NCBI GenBank assembly: GCA_041584015.1
Contig: JBFHES010000121.1
Coordinates: 1-12,940, forward strand
Length of the DNA: 12,940 nt
Direction of reading: 5' to 3'
Origin: JBFHES01 sp041584015
GTDB taxonomy: Bacteria; Bacteroidota; Bacteroidia; Bacteroidales; M50B96
Shown here: positions 7,030-12,940 of the stretch, one piece after another
Numbering within the stretch: position 1 is the first letter of the stretch
How the letters are laid out: every line of letters begins with the position of its first letter
Translations under genes and position numbers: made by a program
Notes under the pieces: model-generated
The model's database searches: none
The model's input: only the letters and a program-made list of their open reading frames with translations
Told to the model about the DNA's origin: nothing

Positions 7030-9147
7030 ATGAAACGAATCCTGAAAATTGCAAGCATACTTACCACGCTTATCGCCCTTGGCTATATTTCGTTTTCCAT
7101 TGTACATTATCTGCAAGAAGCAGAAAGGGTAGAACAAGAAGTGCTTGAGAAGCTAAGACGTGATAAAGTAAAAATCGAAGCTTACGTTTTTGATGCAATG
7201 AACCTGGCAGGAGAATTTGCGGCAGGCCTTCAAACAGGGACAATTGGAGAAGGCAACATTGACACTATTTTAATGGACTCGATGAAAGCACATGATGCAT
7301 TTCATGAAATGATTGTTTGCTATGCTCCGGGGAAATACAAACAGGAGCCATACAAAGGCATTGGGGTTAGCCGACAGGATAGTTTGCTTAAGTATACCAT
7401 GGTTGAGTTTAATTACACGCTTGAGCAAGCTGAGCAAGAAAATCATTGGTACACGCTGCCAATGCAGAACGGCGCAATGTGGATGGAACCTTACTACTGC
7501 CCTATTGTTAAAACCATGCTCATGGAGTTTTGTATGCCCTTTAATCTCAATGATGGAGATGAGGAAGCGGATGGTGTTGTTATTGTTGGCTATTCTTTAG
7601 ATTGGTTCAGAGAATACATGAAGTCCTTAAAGTTCCAGAACACCGGCTATGCCATTTTATTATCTAAGGAAGGACGCTTTTTATATCATCCTAAAAAAGA
7701 TTTGGTAACCGAAGGTGGAACCATACTCGAGCTTGCACAAAAAGGCATTGATCAAAACAAAAAGAAACTCAATAACATACATCGCAATAGTGTATTGCTA
7801 AAACACCTTTCGGAGAAAGCTTTGGCAGGTGATAGTGGATGTTATAATTACACCAGCGTTGTTACTCACGAGAAAATGAAGTTTTGCTTTAAACCAGTTG
7901 AGCACACTAATTGGTCGTTCTGTAGCCTAAGCTTACGCGAAGAATTTAACACTTATCTTTTTAAGTTTAAGCACTACATGATTAATGGAATAATTCTCCT
8001 TGTATTGTCCATTATTTTACTCTTCACTTATTTCTATTTCTCGCATGTCTGGAAATTATCTTTCCGGGTATTTTTAAGCTTCTTAATTGCAACAATAGCC
8101 ATTTGGGTCATAAACTGGAAGTTTCCGGAACAAACACTTAAAGGCGAAGTTAAGATTACCAATCCAGATGCATTAACCGTTTTTAAGCATAGCACAGATA
8201 GTTTAAACAATAGTTATGTAAAGGGAGATGTGACTTATATTCCTACCGGAATTTTTGTTCAATCAATTGAATTCAATAGTGCCAATAATTTTAACATTAA
8301 AGGCTATTTGTGGCAGCGCTATGATACGGTTCTGCATAAAGATGTTAGCAGAGGATTTGTAATGCCAGAAGCTTCCGCTTCAACTATTAAAGAATCGTAT
8401 AGAACACGCTCGGGACGGCATGAAGTTGTTGGCTGGAATTTTACAGCTTCCATTAGGGAGCGCTTCGATTACAAGGACTATCCTTTTGATAAGGAAAAGC
8501 TCTGGCTTCGTTTATGGCACATGGACTTTAATAAGAATATCGTTCTGGTTCCATTTTTTGAGTCTTACGATTATGTGAACCCCATATTTAAACCTGGACT
8601 AGAAAAAGATTTTGTGCTTCCTGGTTGGGATGTGCTAGGCACCTTTTTCTCTTATCGCTTTAATAGTTACAACGTAAACTTTGGAATTGAGGACTATGTG
8701 GGACAAAAGGAATTTCCTGAATTATATTTTACCACCGATGTTTATCGTAATTATCTCAATCCTTTCATGTCGCATATGATACCGCTTGTTGTTGTGTTTT
8801 TAATGCTGTTTTCCATTTTACAAGTTGGCCGTAAAAGTGACGACAATGGTTTATTTGGCTTCAATACGCTGTCAACTTTATCTGCTTGTTCGGCACTATT
8901 CTTTGTCATTATTTTCGATCATATCAGTCTTCGAAATTCGCTATCAGTTTCGGGTTTGGTATATTTCGAGTGGTTTTATTTAATTGCCTACATGTCGATT
9001 ATGTACGTTTCTATGAATGCAATTGTTATTGCCCGAAACGTGGAACATAAGTATTTTAACTACAGCGACACGTGCATGTCGAGAACTTTATTTGGGCCGG
9101 TAATTACAGGTACCATATTCATAATTACTGTACTCTATTTTTATTAA
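7030..9147 (+). CDS. Chimeric receptor: dCache-like sensor fused to a pentameric ligand-gated ion channel module
   Basis: Topology read from sequence: TM helix at about 5-27; extracytoplasmic dCache-like domain (28-312) with HWYTLP (139-144), W151-x2-PYY, a conserved strand before SLDWF, and GYAILLSKEGRFLYHP (206-221); a TM hairpin (about 318-340 and 345-362); then a second periplasmic domain (370-577) and four TM helices. The second domain follows GLIC/ELIC landmarks in order: GYLWQRYD, FDYKDYPFD (the Pro-loop, YPFD at 484-487), NIVLVP, PGWDV (GWD at 532-534), YRNYLNPF leading into M1 with MIP (583-585), M2 (about 609-632) with STLSACSA, M3 (about 643-667) and M4 (687-705) ending at the C-terminus. 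No HAMP, kinase, GGDEF or methyl-accepting domain is present. Inference: a cation or anion channel, or a channel-derived sensor, in the inner membrane with two periplasmic ligand domains. Bacterial pLGICs normally have about 320 residues; this one is over twice that. It is probably co-transcribed with the upstream decarboxylase. Confidence 0.82.
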   Translation: MKRILKIASILTTLIALGYISFSIVHYLQEAERVEQEVLEKLRRDKVKIEAYVFDAMNLAGEFAAGLQTGTIGEGNIDTILMDSMKAHDAFHEMIVCYAPGKYKQEPYKGIGVSRQDSLLKYTMVEFNYTLEQAEQENHWYTLPMQNGAMWMEPYYCPIVKTMLMEFCMPFNLNDGDEEADGVVIVGYSLDWFREYMKSLKFQNTGYAILLSKEGRFLYHPKKDLVTEGGTILELAQKGIDQNKKKLNNIHRNSVLLKHLSEKALAGDSGCYNYTSVVTHEKMKFCFKPVEHTNWSFCSLSLREEFNTYLFKFKHYMINGIILLVLSIILLFTYFYFSHVWKLSFRVFLSFLIATIAIWVINWKFPEQTLKGEVKITNPDALTVFKHSTDSLNNSYVKGDVTYIPTGIFVQSIEFNSANNFNIKGYLWQRYDTVLHKDVSRGFVMPEASASTIKESYRTRSGRHEVVGWNFTASIRERFDYKDYPFDKEKLWLRLWHMDFNKNIVLVPFFESYDYVNPIFKPGLEKDFVLPGWDVLGTFFSYRFNSYNVNFGIEDYVGQKEFPELYFTTDVYRNYLNPFMSHMIPLVVVFLMLFSILQVGRKSDDNGLFGFNTLSTLSACSALFFVIIFDHISLRNSLSVSGLVYFEWFYLIAYMSIMYVSMNAIVIARNVEHKYFNYSDTCMSRTLFGPVITGTIFIITVLYFY

Positions 9148-9215
9148 ACACTTATAGTCACAAATATTAGAGGAAAAGGTAGTAATGGAAGTGCAACTCT
9201 TTGTGTTCTAAAAAA

Positions 9216-9234
9216 AGCAGTAATGCAGACTGCT
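9216..9234. other. Small hairpin downstream of the receptor gene
   Basis: AGCAGT (9216-9221) and ACTGCT (9229-9234) pair over six bases around a seven-base loop, after an A-run. It lies 69 bases past the receptor stop. No T-run follows, so it is unlikely to terminate transcription by itself. Confidence 0.3.
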
Positions 9235-9291
9235 CAACAAGCCCAGTTTACTTCTTCTCTTTTAAGTTTCTTTCGAGTACCTCAAAATTCA

Positions 9292-9339
9292 ATAAACAAG
9301 AAAGAGGCAACTCTGTAGGATTGCCTCTTTCTTGTTTAT
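9292..9339. terminator. Perfect 19-bp hairpin between convergent genes (bidirectional terminator)
   Basis: Bases 9292-9310 and 9321-9339 are exact reverse complements around a ten-base loop, CTCTGTAGGA. The inner half is GAGGCAA/TTGCCTC. The outer half is A-rich on the left and T-rich on the right (CTTGTTTAT), so a U-rich tract is available in either direction. It sits between the stop of the receptor gene (9147) and the minus-strand ferredoxin stop (9358), the place for a shared terminator. Confidence 0.85.
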
Positions 9340-9357
9340 ACGTTTGTGACTGATATT

Positions 9358-9645
9358 TTAAGCACTTCTTTTCAAACCCTTCACTGTAATAGCATGTTCA
9401 TGACAACTGCTCACACATTTACCACAGGCTATACAAGCATCAGGTTTCTCAACATCCGATTTTTTGTTTCCTTTAATTCTAACTTTTAATCTTCCTAGAA
9501 AAGATAATTCATTTATCTCATCATCATTTAGGCCCTTCATACTAAATACGCCTGTTGGGCAAGCGGTAGCACAAACCCCGCAACCATCACAAGCATTTAG
9601 ATTGACAAAAACGGATGCAGCTATTTCTATCTTATTTTTCATCAT
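9358..9645 (-). CDS. Two-cluster [4Fe-4S] ferredoxin-like protein
   Basis: The 95-residue soluble protein has two 4Fe-4S motifs: CDGCGVCATACP (Cys19, 22, 25, 29) and CIACGKCVSSCH (Cys71, 74, 77, 81). The residue after the last Cys of the second motif is His82 instead of the usual Pro. The linker between the motifs is long (about 41 residues, with the basic segment GRLKVRIKGNKK), compared with under 30 in small bacterial 2x[4Fe-4S] ferredoxins. It should carry electrons in the cytoplasm; the partner is unknown. Two ATG codons open the frame (9645 and 9642), both inside the end of the upstream membrane-protein gene, which it overlaps by 14 bases. This suggests translational coupling. It is the last gene of the sigma-factor operon and ends 18 bases from the shared hairpin. 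Confidence 0.85.
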   Translation of the reverse strand: MMKNKIEIAASVFVNLNACDGCGVCATACPTGVFSMKGLNDDEINELSFLGRLKVRIKGNKKSDVEKPDACIACGKCVSSCHEHAITVKGLKRSA

Positions 9646-9955
9646 CGGTAAGTTCAGTTTTTAGATTCACATCATTACAATTAGATCGATTACTAAAACG
9701 TGCCATAAATTGTTCTCTGTGAATTTTAGATTTTTCCCTGTCTTGCCAGTTTGGTCTATGTCCTTTACCAAATAGTATTTTCGATAATACCAATAAGCCT
9801 AAGGCTTGCCAGAATGTTATCACGGTAAGTCCAAATATTAGCGGCATTAACCAATTCCATAATAACATTAAAGCGAATGTAAAAGCCGTAGCTGCTAACA
9901 CTCCAAATACTATCATCTTTCCTATCCTTGCTTTATCCGAAATATTTCTCATCAT
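9632..9955 (-). CDS. Small two-helix inner-membrane protein of the sigma-factor operon
   Basis: The 107-residue protein has a short basic N-terminus, TM1 at about residues 13-33 and TM2 at about 39-58, joined by a tight turn with WNWLMP. The second helix has the TFWQALGLLVLSKILFGKG pattern that I associate with small membrane proteins next to ECF sigma factors. A charged, basic tail of about 45 residues (64-107) should face the cytoplasm, as the N-terminus does. It lies 44 bases after the sigma-factor stop and overlaps the ferredoxin start. A role in holding or modulating the sigma factor, in the position where anti-sigma factors are usually encoded, is inferred. It has no classical anti-sigma domain or zinc motif. 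Start chosen at the first of two adjacent ATG codons. Confidence 0.75.
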   Translation of the reverse strand: MMRNISDKARIGKMIVFGVLAATAFTFALMLLWNWLMPLIFGLTVITFWQALGLLVLSKILFGKGHRPNWQDREKSKIHREQFMARFSNRSNCNDVNLKTELTDDEK

Positions 9956-9999
9956 TTTTAAATTTTGTGGTTATGCCAATTGCACAACCTGTTTTACAT

Positions 10000-10551
10000 C
10001 TATTCTTTAATTAATTTGAACATGTCCTCTAAATGTTCTCTTAGATATATCACTGCGTATCGTTTTCTACTTATGAGTGTATTAACTGCTATTGCCGTGA
10101 ATTCCGAAATCTGTTGAAAACTATATCCTTCCAATTCATGCCATTCAAACACCTCGCGTTGTTCTTTCGGGAGTTCTTCTAACCTTATTTGAACTTCTTC
10201 CCAGATAGCGTCCAACAGCATTTGTTCATCAGGTGTAGATTCTAAAGAGGGTATTAAGTCGATAAAACTAAGTCCCTTTTCTATTTCATCATTACCAGTG
10301 TGATCCTCAATTGGTATTGCTTTCTTCTTTCTTCGGTAATCAACAATTTTATTTTTGGCAACAGAGTAAAGCCAGGAGATTGATTTGCGCAAATCAGATA
10401 TATCATCAAAGGCTCCTACAAAACTCACAAAAACATCCTGAACAATATCTTCCGCATCTTCTGCTGAAGCAATTCTACCTTTAATAAAATTAGTAAGGCG
10501 ACTTTGCTCTTGATTAAAGGCACTTTCAATATGTTGTTTTTTCGCTGTCAT
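10000..10551 (-). CDS. ECF-type RNA polymerase sigma factor
   Basis: The 183 residues contain sigma region 2 at about 12-77, with DAEDIVQDVF (32-41) for core binding and SWLYSVAKNKIVDYRRKKK (59-77) for -10 recognition. A linker follows, then region 4 at about 120-176, with LEELPKEQREVFEWHELEGY and the helix-turn-helix stretch SFQQISEFTAIAVNTLISRK. Regions 1 and 3 are absent, as expected for the extracytoplasmic-function group. It heads a three-gene operon with a membrane protein and a ferredoxin, so an envelope or redox signal is a reasonable guess. The target promoter is unknown, and I found no clear copy of a self-promoter upstream. It is divergent from the CPA2 antiporter gene. Confidence 0.92.
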   Translation of the reverse strand: MTAKKQHIESAFNQEQSRLTNFIKGRIASAEDAEDIVQDVFVSFVGAFDDISDLRKSISWLYSVAKNKIVDYRRKKKAIPIEDHTGNDEIEKGLSFIDLIPSLESTPDEQMLLDAIWEEVQIRLEELPKEQREVFEWHELEGYSFQQISEFTAIAVNTLISRKRYAVIYLREHLEDMFKLIKE

Positions 10552-10699
10552 AAATTTCTATATCTATCTATTAAGTCGAATAGCAAGAGATTATATTTTA
10601 ATAAAAATCACTTTTCTTTAAAAAAGTTACTTTGGATTTAAAAGAAGCTGTTTTACTGGCTAAACAATTCGGTCTTCAAAGCACCACAAAAACCAAACA

Positions 10700-10715
10700 A
10701 CTGAAATATTTCAGT
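10700..10715. promoter_or_regulatory. 16-bp perfect palindrome, candidate operator
   Basis: ACTGAAATATTTCAGT is a perfect inverted repeat with no spacer, well suited to a dimeric regulator. It lies 149 bases upstream of the sigma-factor start and 113 bases before the antiporter promoter candidate. With no central loop it is less likely to be an RNA hairpin. Confidence 0.45.
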
Positions 10716-10828
10716 GGTAAACAATTGGTTGCTGTATAACAAATCTGATGTTAAATTAAACCAGGCAATTTAAAGAAACGTATTTTGAATGCACTCATGA
10801 TTAAACAAATCAAATATCACTTCTGATG

Positions 10829-10858
10829 TTGCTTCCTGTCACATATCTATTATCTTTA
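10829..10858 (+). promoter_or_regulatory. Bacteroidota-type promoter for the antiporter gene
   Basis: TTG (10829-10831) is followed after exactly 19 bases by TATCTTTA (10851-10858), a seven-of-eight match to TAnnTTTG. Box spacing agrees with known Bacteroidota promoters. Transcription would start near 10864, giving a leader of about 55 bases before the ATG at 10919. Confidence 0.45.
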
Positions 10859-10918
10859 AAGAAAACAGAACAACGCTCTCTGTATATTACTGAATGAGCT
10901 ACCGTTTTAAGTTTTTCT

Positions 10919-12874
10919 ATGGATGATTATAAGCAACTGTTGATATATGTATTAGGATTTATCTGGATCTTGTTTGCTTCGGACTATTTCGCAAAATTTT
11001 TTCAAAAAATACACTTACCCTTAATTACTGGATTTCTTGTAACCGGAATTGTCAGCGGACCACATGTATTGAATTTGATTGAGGCAGATTCCTTTGAGAA
11101 CCTCGGGTTCATTAATGATGTATCCCTGGCCTTTATTGCCTTTGCAGCCGGCTCGGAGTTGTATTTAATTGAAATTCGGAGTCGGATAAAGAGCATCATC
11201 TGGAATACGTTTGGACAATTTGTGGTTACTTTCATCATAGGAACACTGGCCGTTTATTTCCTCGCAGACTTAATTCCATTTATGCGTAACATGACTACCG
11301 GAACTAAAATCGCCGTTTCCATTTTAGCAGCTACCATATTTGTTGCACGATCTCCATCATCTGCCATAGCGATTATTAGCGAAATGCGTGCAAAAGGGCC
11401 GTTTACACAGACGGCAATAGGTGTCACCGTTGTAAAGGATGTATTGGTTATTGCACTGTTTGCATTATGCTTCTCGTCTGCAATAACCATTGTATCGGGG
11501 GTGGCTTTTAGTGTAAGTATTGTTTTTATTCTACTGCTTAATTTGATCCTCGCTCTTGCAATTGGCTTTGGTCTAGGTAAGTTCATCGCATTCTTATTAT
11601 CCCTTCCTTTTAAACAAGAGATTAAAACCATTATGATTCTGGGGGCAGGATATGGAATATTCCTGTTCTCGCATTATCTGCGCGATATTAGTCCGGAATA
11701 CTTACAGTTTGAAATTCATATTGAGCCTCTGCTAATATGTATAATTGCCAGTTTTGTGGTAACCAATTACAGCTCTTACAGACCTGAGTTTCGAAAACTG
11801 TTGAATGAAACAGGACCAATGATTTATGTAGCTTTCTTCACCTTGGTGGGTGCCATGTTATCCATTGATATATTAGCGAAGGTATGGTTTGTAGCTTTGC
11901 TCCTATTTGGCGTTCGCTTGGTTGCAATGATAATTGGAGCATACATTGGCAATACACTAGCAGGCGATCCGCCATTGTATAAAAAAATAGGTTGGATGCC
12001 TTATGTAACACAGGCTGGTGTTGGGCTGGGCTTGGCAACCGAGGTTGCCGGTGAGTTTGATGCCTGGGGAGCCGAATTTGCAACTATCATTGTTGCGGTA
12101 ATTGTACTGAATCAATTTCTTGGACCTCCTCTGTTTAAATGGGCAATTAACCGGGTTGGTGAATCGCACTTAAAAGCAAGAACACCGCTTTACGATGGAG
12201 TTCGCGACGCAATTATCTTTGGATTGGAAGATCAATCGCTTGCATTGGCACGGCAATTAAAAAGCCATGGTTGGACAGTAGAAATCGCCTCGTTAAAAAG
12301 ATCAGAAGAAGTAACCAGAATAGATGATATTCCTATTCAATTTATCAATACACTCGATCTAACAGCCTTAAAAGCATTGAATGCTAAAAAGGCAGATGCG
12401 ATTGTGCTCATGCTTTCGGACAAAGAAAATTTGAAAATATGTGATTTAATATACGAGCATGTAGGTACCAAAGAAATCATAGTCAGACTGAACGACAGAG
12501 CCTATTTTAATCAGTTTCACGAGCTCGATGCCTTAATTGTAGAACCATCCACAGCTATGGTAGGACTACTCGATCACTTTGTTAGAGCACCGCTCGCTAC
12601 ATCCATTCTGTTGGGTACCGATAAGAACCATGATACGGAAGACATTGAGATAATGGATAAAGACATACACGGAATAGCATTACGTGATTTAAGGCTTCCG
12701 AATGATGTACTTATTTTATCGGTTAAGCGAAAAGATGATATGGTAGTAACGCATGGTTATACCAGATTGCGTTTGGGAGATATTTTAACAATTGTGGGGT
12801 CTACTGAAAGTCTTGAGGAATTGAAATTGAAATTTGAAGTTTCAGGAGCTTTGCTTGGACAAGGTGTCCCATAA
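10919..12874 (+). CDS. CPA2 cation/proton antiporter with C-terminal TrkA-N/TrkA-C-like domains
   Basis: The first about 410 residues form some 12-13 membrane helices of the sodium/hydrogen exchanger fold, with RSPSSAIAIISE (144-155) as the unwound-helix motif and TVVKDVLVI as the ion-binding helix. Asp174 there is the conserved carboxylate; the residue before it is Lys173, whereas DD, ND or QD is common. Residues about 428-545 form a TrkA-N (RCK)-like Rossmann domain, but its first turn reads FGLEDQS (Gly435), not G-x-G-x2-G, so nucleotide binding may be lost. Residues about 565-640 are TrkA-C-like (DIHGIALRDLRLPNDVLILSV and RLRLGDILTIVGS). It probably exchanges Na+ or K+ for protons across the inner membrane. 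The first ATG fits the start of the first helix and has a promoter candidate upstream. Confidence 0.88.
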   Translation: MDDYKQLLIYVLGFIWILFASDYFAKFFQKIHLPLITGFLVTGIVSGPHVLNLIEADSFENLGFINDVSLAFIAFAAGSELYLIEIRSRIKSIIWNTFGQFVVTFIIGTLAVYFLADLIPFMRNMTTGTKIAVSILAATIFVARSPSSAIAIISEMRAKGPFTQTAIGVTVVKDVLVIALFALCFSSAITIVSGVAFSVSIVFILLLNLILALAIGFGLGKFIAFLLSLPFKQEIKTIMILGAGYGIFLFSHYLRDISPEYLQFEIHIEPLLICIIASFVVTNYSSYRPEFRKLLNETGPMIYVAFFTLVGAMLSIDILAKVWFVALLLFGVRLVAMIIGAYIGNTLAGDPPLYKKIGWMPYVTQAGVGLGLATEVAGEFDAWGAEFATIIVAVIVLNQFLGPPLFKWAINRVGESHLKARTPLYDGVRDAIIFGLEDQSLALARQLKSHGWTVEIASLKRSEEVTRIDDIPIQFINTLDLTALKALNAKKADAIVLMLSDKENLKICDLIYEHVGTKEIIVRLNDRAYFNQFHELDALIVEPSTAMVGLLDHFVRAPLATSILLGTDKNHDTEDIEIMDKDIHGIALRDLRLPNDVLILSVKRKDDMVVTHGYTRLRLGDILTIVGSTESLEELKLKFEVSGALLGQGVP

Positions 12875-12940
12875 TAACCTGAAAGCTCAAAAAATCAGGA
12901 ATTAGATGTTGTAATTTTTAAAAACTGAACTCATTAGAAC
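12875..12940. other. 3' flank of the antiporter gene
   Basis: Sixty-six bases to the window edge. A weak stem, CCTGA (12878-12882) with TCAGG (12895-12899), and an alternative pairing of CCTGAAA with TTTCAGG at the gene's end (12839-12845) are visible. A terminator is possible but not convincing. Confidence 0.3.

Larger units (their letters stand above)
10552..10918. other. Divergent regulatory region between the sigma operon and the antiporter
   Basis: This 367-base, A/T-rich region holds the starts of two opposite transcription units. It contains a 16-bp palindrome (10700-10715), flanked by AACCAA and TTGGTT copies, and a promoter candidate for the antiporter (10829-10858). An ATG-less open stretch (10605-10738) looks weakly coding, but I do not call it a gene. 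Confidence 0.5.

Noticed and set aside
7313..7600. 95-codon frame inside the receptor gene
   Set aside because: It is an out-of-frame shadow of the dCache domain.
7030..9147. Reading the receptor as a chemoreceptor or histidine kinase because of the dCache domain
   Set aside because: No HAMP, methyl-accepting coiled coil, kinase or cyclase domain is present. The C-terminal half instead carries ordered pLGIC landmarks and four TM helices.
9185..9211. ATG after AGAGGA encoding eight residues downstream of the receptor
   Set aside because: Too short, and no conserved context; probably chance in a 3' untranslated region.
9464..9664. Plus-strand 66-codon frame over the ferredoxin gene
   Set aside because: It is antisense to the clear ferredoxin Cys motifs; the peptide has no features of its own.
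10605..10738. Open frame of about 44 codons without ATG, with a fairly protein-like translation (KEAVLLAKQFGLQ, then LKYFSGKQLVAV)
   Set aside because: There is no ATG and no start supported by a leader, no family is recognised, and it overlaps the palindrome. It could be the remnant of a gene end but may be chance.

Overview
The window looks like a chromosomal segment of a low-GC Bacteroidota bacterium, probably an aquatic one. The signs are a type IX secretion (T9SS) C-terminal sorting domain, a signal peptide ending in Phe-Gly-Gln, a lipoprotein with an acidic stretch after its lipid-carrying Cys, start codons with A/T-rich leaders and no Shine-Dalgarno, and promoter-like sequences of the -33 TTG / -7 TAnnTTTG type. 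I see no tRNA, rRNA, CRISPR array, transposase or phage gene.

Layout. (1) 1-2331, plus strand: 3' part of a large secreted repeat protein (PKD-like array, a duplicated SWS/YWP module, T9SS tail), followed by a hairpin terminator. (2) 2900-3652, minus strand: an exported protein of unknown function, with its own terminator at 2818-2857. (3) 3983-4996, plus strand: a lipoprotein with a seven-bladed beta-propeller. (4) 5450-9147, plus strand: two genes 77 bases apart. The first is a pyruvoyl-dependent decarboxylase of the phosphatidylserine decarboxylase superfamily that most resembles fungal tryptophan decarboxylase PsiD. The second is a 705-residue membrane receptor joining an extracellular dCache-like sensor to a complete pentameric ligand-gated ion channel (pLGIC) module. 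A perfect 19-bp hairpin at 9292-9339 closes this unit. (5) 10551-9358, minus strand: an operon of ECF sigma factor, two-helix membrane protein and 2x[4Fe-4S] ferredoxin, the last two overlapping. (6) 10919-12874, plus strand: a CPA2 cation/proton antiporter with TrkA-type domains, divergent from the sigma operon across a 367-base region with a 16-bp palindrome and a good promoter candidate.

The most interesting part is the pair at 5450-9147. The PsiD-like enzyme is predicted to make an amine. The receptor next to it combines two ligand-binding architectures that both have amine- or amino-acid-sensing members (dCache domains, and ELIC-like bacterial channels gated by primary amines). A system that makes and senses an amine is a reasonable but unproven hypothesis. 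The other genes look like ordinary Bacteroidota housekeeping, surface or stress functions. The sigma/membrane protein/ferredoxin operon may be a redox- or envelope-responsive regulatory unit.
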